Below are positions 59,332-64,000 of a stretch of 64,000 nt of DNA, piece by piece. Below the pieces are notes generated by a model, which worked only from the letters and a program-made list of their open reading frames with translations, was not told where the DNA came from and made no database searches. Position numbers and translations under genes: made by a program. Origin of the DNA: Ariolimax columbianus (lineage: Eukaryota > Mollusca > Gastropoda > Stylommatophora > Arionidae); assembly GCA_036924085.1 (NCBI GenBank), contig JAVGWX010000011.1, positions 26,591,976-26,655,975 on the forward strand. Reading direction: 5' to 3'. Position 1 is the stretch's first letter. Every line of letters starts with the position of its first letter.

Positions 59332-59560
59332 TGTCAGGCATGCGTACCACATGTCCAGCCCAGTGATGTGTGCGTGATATCGATGCTCCCACAACGTCCC
59401 GAAACAAAGTTTGTCGAATTTCTTCGTTTCGGATCTTATCCCGTATCGAAATTTTTAGCACGCGCCGTTCCATTACTCTCTGAATGATCACTAGCTTCTC
59501 AGAATCTGTTTTGCGGATTTCCCATCCGTAAATCATTGCTGGAATGACCATGAATTAAAT
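59332..59560 (-). mobile_element. LINE C-terminal fragment, left half of the split copy
   Basis: The minus strand reads MIYGWEIRKTDSEKLVIIQR, VMERRVLKISIRDKIRNEE and HHWAGHVVRMPDTRW, ending at the target duplication. Confidence 0.8.
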
Positions 59561-59759
59561 CTGTGTGCTGTTGCCGTGGTGTCTTTCATCTTTTAGAGTA
59601 TTGGCTAAATGCCGTTGAAGGAATGCAAAGCTATAGATTTCGTGGTTAATGTATATCAATCACCTGATAGAGTTAACGCATCAGATGCGCATACCCTTAT
59701 GCGTTGTGCTAAACAAAAACGAGAAAGTATATGACAATATCGAGACCAAAGTTGTGACA

Positions 59760-59900
59760 AATGCTCTCAGAAACACGAACATCTCTCAGAAACAAGAACA
59801 TCCCTCAGAAACATGGACATCTCTCAGAAAAATGGACATCTCTCTGAAACCAAGGCATCTCTCTGAAACCAAGGCATCTCTCTGAAACGACCATATATCT
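59760..59900 (+). repeat. 20-bp tandem repeat, about 7 copies
   Basis: Units around CATCTCTCTGAAACCAAGG, period 20. Confidence 0.85.
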
Positions 59901-59929
59901 GCACTCTTGCAACATGCATAATGAACAGC

Positions 59930-60060
59930 AGAAAAGAAAAGGAAGTAATGGGAAGACCGGAATTTGAACGCCGGACTTCCAGATGATTGAAAAGATGTCA
60001 CACTTGGGCAAGTCTGTGGTCAGTCAACACTTACGACTCCGGAATATAAGCCGAGTTCGT
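59930..60060 (-). repeat. Possible tRNA-like SINE head
   Basis: The minus strand carries a box-B-like GGCGTTCAAATTCC, but I cannot find a convincing box A or body. Confidence 0.3.
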
Positions 60061-60097
60061 TACAGACAAATGTGTAGACTCAATTACTCCCTAACCT

Positions 60098-60760
60098 TGC
60101 TTTCGTCACACATAGACCATACACCATTCGTCACACATAGACCATACACGATTCGTCAAGCATAGACCATACACCATTCGTCACGCATAGACCATACACC
60201 ATTCGTCACGCATAGACCATACACCATTCGTTACACATAGACCATACACGATTTGTCACGTATAGACCATACACCATTCGTCACGCATAGGCCATACACC
60301 ATTCGTCCCGCATAGACCATACACGATTCGTCAAGCATAGACCATACACGATTCGTCACACTTAGACCATACACGATTCGTCACGCATAGACGATACACG
60401 ATTCGTCAAGCATAGACCATACACCATTCGTCACACTTAGACCATACACGATTCGTCACGCATAGACCATACACCATTCGTCACACATAGACCATACACG
60501 ATTCATCACGCATAGACCATACACGATTCGTCACGCATACACCATACACGATTCGTCACGCATAGACCATATACCATTCGTCACGCATAGACCATACACC
60601 ATTCGTCAGACATAGACCATACACGATTCGTCACGCATAGACCATACACCATTCGTCACGCATAGACCATACACCATTCGTCACGCATAGACCATACACC
60701 ATTCGTCACACATAGACCACACACCATTCGTCACACATAGACCACACACATCTATAATGT
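60098..60760 (+). repeat. 25-bp satellite, about 26 copies
   Basis: Unit ATTCGTCACGCATAGACCAT ACACC, with C/G and A/G variants scattered among copies. Confidence 0.95.
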
Positions 60761-60769
60761 TTGTGTCGC

Positions 60770-61080
60770 AGGTAGTTAGTTGCCCATCGTAAGCGATGAT
60801 GACGACATCATTAGACGGTTTTTGTTTTGATGATGTAACTTGGGCTTTATCTGGGTTATAGAGAGCAAGGGGCTGCGCTGGTCATCAACCTCACTCTCTG
60901 GTCCCGAACTCCTTTGGGCCGGTGGCAAGACTTAAGTCAAGATCACAGGAGATAATTCAGAATGCAGGCACTCTGGACCCACCTCTCTGAGACCAGGGGT
61001 CGTTTGAAACATGCGGTGCTCGAACCCACGCCGTTTTCGTTCATCGCTTTGAGAGGTGATTGCCCTACTTCTTGACCCCA
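60770..61080 (-). mobile_element. SINE-D, antisense copy
   Basis: Reverse complement of 28735-29290. The tRNA-like head is at the right end (GGTGATTGCCCTACTT; the reverse has GTGGGTTCGAGCACC as box B). Confidence 0.8.
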
Positions 61081-61424
61081 GCGACATAGTGTTGCATGTA
61101 GACACACAATGAACAGGGGCAGTTTCAATAACGGAACAACCAACAATTTTTAAAATATTCTATTTCGGCTGATTTAAGAATTCGTCGATTGATCAATGTT
61201 CTCAGAAGCTTAGCGCCAGCGTCGGCTAAGTGGACCATTCACTGCTCACATTAGTCGGTAACTTTCCCGAATGACCTAGCGCAACCTTCCTCGTCTTTGC
61301 AGTATGGATTATCTTATGCTTGCCTTGACCTTGCAGTCGTCTGCGTTATTTTGTTTCAATCTCTGATTACTAATGCTTTTTATTTCTGTCTCTGTGTTTA
61401 TTCCCTCTCCTTAACCTTCATCTT
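61081..61424. other. No recognised gene
   Basis: Mixed sequence leading into the satellite; no element recognised. Confidence 0.3.
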
Positions 61425-64000
61425 CTTCATCGATCTACTGATGCTTTGCTTCTAGTCCGGTGAGGTTCACGATCTACTCATGCTGTGCTTCTAGTCCGGT
61501 GAGGTTCACGATCAACTGATGCTTTGCTTCTAGTCCGGTGAGGTTCACGATCAACTGATGCTATGCTTCTAGTCCGGGGAGGTTCACGATCAACTGATGC
61601 TATGCTTCTAGTCCGGTGAGGTTCACGATCAACTGATGCTATGCTTCTAGTCCGGTGAGGTTCACGATCAACTAATGCTAGGCTTCTAGTCCGGTGAGGT
61701 TCACGATCAACTAATGCTAGGCTTCTAGTCCGGTGAGGTTCACGATCAACTAATGCTAGGCTTCTAGTCCGGTGAGGTTCACGATCAACTAATGCTAGGC
61801 TTCTAGTCCGGTGAGGTTCACGATCAACTGAAGCTATGCTTCTAGTCCGATGAGGTTCACGATCAACTGATGCTATGCTTCTAGTCCGGTGAGGTTCACG
61901 ATCAACTGATGCTATGCTTCTAGTCCGGTGAGGTTCACGATCAACTAATGCTAGGCTTCTAGTCCGGTGAGGTTCACGATCAACTGATGCTATGCTTCTA
62001 GTCCGATGAGGTTCACGATCAACTGATGCTATGCTTCTGCTCCGGTGAGGTTCACGATCAACTGATGCTATGCTTCTAGTTCGGTGAGGTTCACGATCAA
62101 CTGATGCTAGGCTTCTAGTCCGGTGAGGTTCACGATCAACTGATGCTATGCTTCTAGTCCGGTGAGGTTCACGATCAGCTGATGCTATGCTTCTAGTCCG
62201 GTGAGGTTCACGATCAACTGATGCTATGCTTCTAGTCCGGTGAGGTTCACGATCAACTGATGCTATGCTTCTAGTCAGGTGAGGTTCACCATCAACTGAT
62301 GCTATGCTTCTAGTCCGGTGAGGCTCAGCATCAACTGATGCTATGCTTCTAGTCCGGTGAGGCTCACGATCAACTGATGCTATGCTTCTAGTCCGGTGAG
62401 GCTCACCATCAACTGATGCTGTGCTTCTAGTCCGGTGAGGTTCACGATCAACTGATGCTATGCTTCTAGTCCGGTGAGGTTCACGATCAACTAATGCTAG
62501 GCTTCTAGTCCGGTGAGGTTCACGATCAACTAATGCTAGGCTTCTAGTCCGGTGAGGTTCACGATCAACTAATGCTAGGCTTCTAGTCCGGTGAGGTTCA
62601 CGATCAACTAATGCTAGGCTTCTAGTCCGGTGAGGTTCACGATCAACTGAAGCTATGCTTCTAGTCCGTTGAGGTTCACGATCAACTGATGCTATGCTTC
62701 TAGTCCGGTGAGGTTCACGATCAACTGATGCTATGCTTCTAGTCCGGTGAGGTTCACGATCAACTAATGCTAGGCTTCTAGTCCGGTGAGGTTCACGATC
62801 AACTGATGCTATGCTTCTAGTCCGATGAGGTTCACGATCAACTGATGCTATGCTTCTGCTCCGGTGAGGTTCACGATCAACTGATGCTATGCTTCTAGTT
62901 CGGTGAGGTTCACGATCAACTGATGCTAGGCTTCTAGTCCGGTGAGGTTCACGATCAACTGATGCTATGCTTCTAGTCCGGTGAGGTTCACGATCAGCTG
63001 ATGCTATGCTTCTAGTCCGGTGAGGTTCACGATCAACTGATGCTATGCTTCTAGTCCGGTGAGGTTCACGATCAACTGATGCTATGCTTCTAGTCAGGTG
63101 AGGTTCACCATCAACTGATGCTATGCTTCTAGTCCGGTGAGGCTCAGCATCAACTGATGCTATGCTTCTAGTCCGGTGAGGCTCACGATCAACTGATGCT
63201 ATGCTTCTAGTCCGGTGAGGCTCACCATCAACTGATGCTATGCTTCTAGTCCGGTGAGGCTCACCATCAACTGATGCTATGCTTCTAGTCCGGTGAGGCT
63301 CACCATCAACTGATGCTATGCTTCTAGTCTGGTGAGGCTCACGATCAACTGATGCTATGCTTCTAGTCCGGTGAGGCTCACCATCAACTGATGCTAGGCT
63401 TCTAGTCCGGTGAGGCTCACCATCAACAGATGCTATGCTTCTAGTCCGGTGAGGCTCACCATCAACTGATGCTATGCTTCCAGTCCGGTGAGGCTCACCA
63501 TCAACTGATGCTATGCTTCTAGTCCGGTGAGGTTCACGATCAACTAATGCTAGGCTTCTAGTTCGGTGAGGTTCACGATCAGCTGATGCTATGCTTCTAG
63601 TCCGGTGAGGTTCACGATCAACTAATGCTATGCTTCTAGTCCGGTGAGGTTCACGATCAACTGATGCTATGCTTCTAGTCCGGTGAGGTTCACGATCAAC
63701 TGATGCTATGCTTCTAGTCCGGTGAGGTTCACGATCAACTGATGCTATGCTTCTAGTCCGGTGAGGTTCACGATCAACTGATGCTATGCTTCTAGTCCGG
63801 GGAGGTTCACGATCAACTGATGCTATGCTTCTAGTCTGGTGAGGTTAACGATCAACTGATGCTATGCTTCTAGTCCGGTGAGGTTCACGATCAACTGATG
63901 CTATGCTTCTAGTCTGGTGAGGTTCACGATCAACTGATGCTAGGCTTCTAGTCCGGGGAGGTTCACGATCAACTGATGCTATGCTTCTAGTCTGGTGAGG
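61425..64000 (+). repeat. 39-bp satellite with 819-bp higher-order period
   Basis: About 66 units of GATCAACTGATGCTATGCTT CTAGTCCGGTGAGGTTCAC, continuing past the window. Private variants recur exactly 819 bp apart: GAAGC at 61822/62641, CTTCTGCTCC at 62040/62859, AGTCAGG at 62272/63091. The array starts just after TCTTCTTCATCG, the mirror of a (GAA)n retroposon tail. Confidence 0.95.

Noticed and set aside
60098..60760. Regularly spaced repeats resembling a CRISPR array
   Set aside because: Units are contiguous with no unique spacers, and the genome is clearly eukaryotic.

Overview
The window is eukaryotic (metazoan) DNA, rich in introns and repeats and only moderately GC-rich. Its one host gene is the 3' half of an insulin-degrading enzyme gene (IDE, M16A zinc metallopeptidase) on the + strand. 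I can trace 16 coding exons from 2715 to the stop codon at 45760-45762. All 15 introns are GT-AG, and the phases chain without a break into 553 residues colinear with the C-terminal half of animal IDE. The 5' exons, including the zinc-binding catalytic domain, lie left of the window. The mix of CR1-like, RTE-like and RNase H-bearing LINEs with several tRNA-headed SINEs suggests a marine invertebrate, probably a lophotrochozoan such as a mollusc; this is inference only.

Almost everything else is mobile or tandem-repeat DNA. Every IDE intron I checked carries some. Introns 1-5 (2.8-15.3 kb) hold LINE fragments, a split 26-bp minisatellite, and TTAA-flanked MITEs (here MITE-1). Introns 6-9 (15.4-29.4 kb) hold more MITE-1 copies, a second TTAA family (MITE-2), an RTE-type LINE inside a MITE-2 copy, and a CR1-like fragment interrupted by another repeat. 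Introns 10-15 (29.5-45.7 kb) hold nested SINEs, LINE 3' ends, a 13-copy 53-bp array made from a LINE zinc-finger segment, and a 2.6-kb antisense CR1-like LINE inside the last intron.

Downstream of IDE (45.8-64 kb) there is no recognisable host gene. This part holds SINEs; a LINE with a 15-copy 62-bp internal array (48.6-49.6 kb); Tc1/mariner-type transposase remnants; and a hAT-like element (52.9-54.9 kb) with 8-bp target duplications whose interior is a 39-bp satellite. Further right are an RT/RNase H LINE cluster (55-59.6 kb), a 25-bp satellite (60.1-60.8 kb), and a 39-bp satellite running off the right edge. That last array has an 819-bp higher-order period and appears to be seeded by the 3' end of a retroposon.

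The main points of interest are: the TTAA MITE family with an empty/filled site pair inside the window; two cases where neighbouring TTAA elements share one target site; repeated growth of minisatellites out of LINE and retroposon segments; and the IDE exon structure, including a 27-nt micro-exon wedged between a minisatellite and a MITE.
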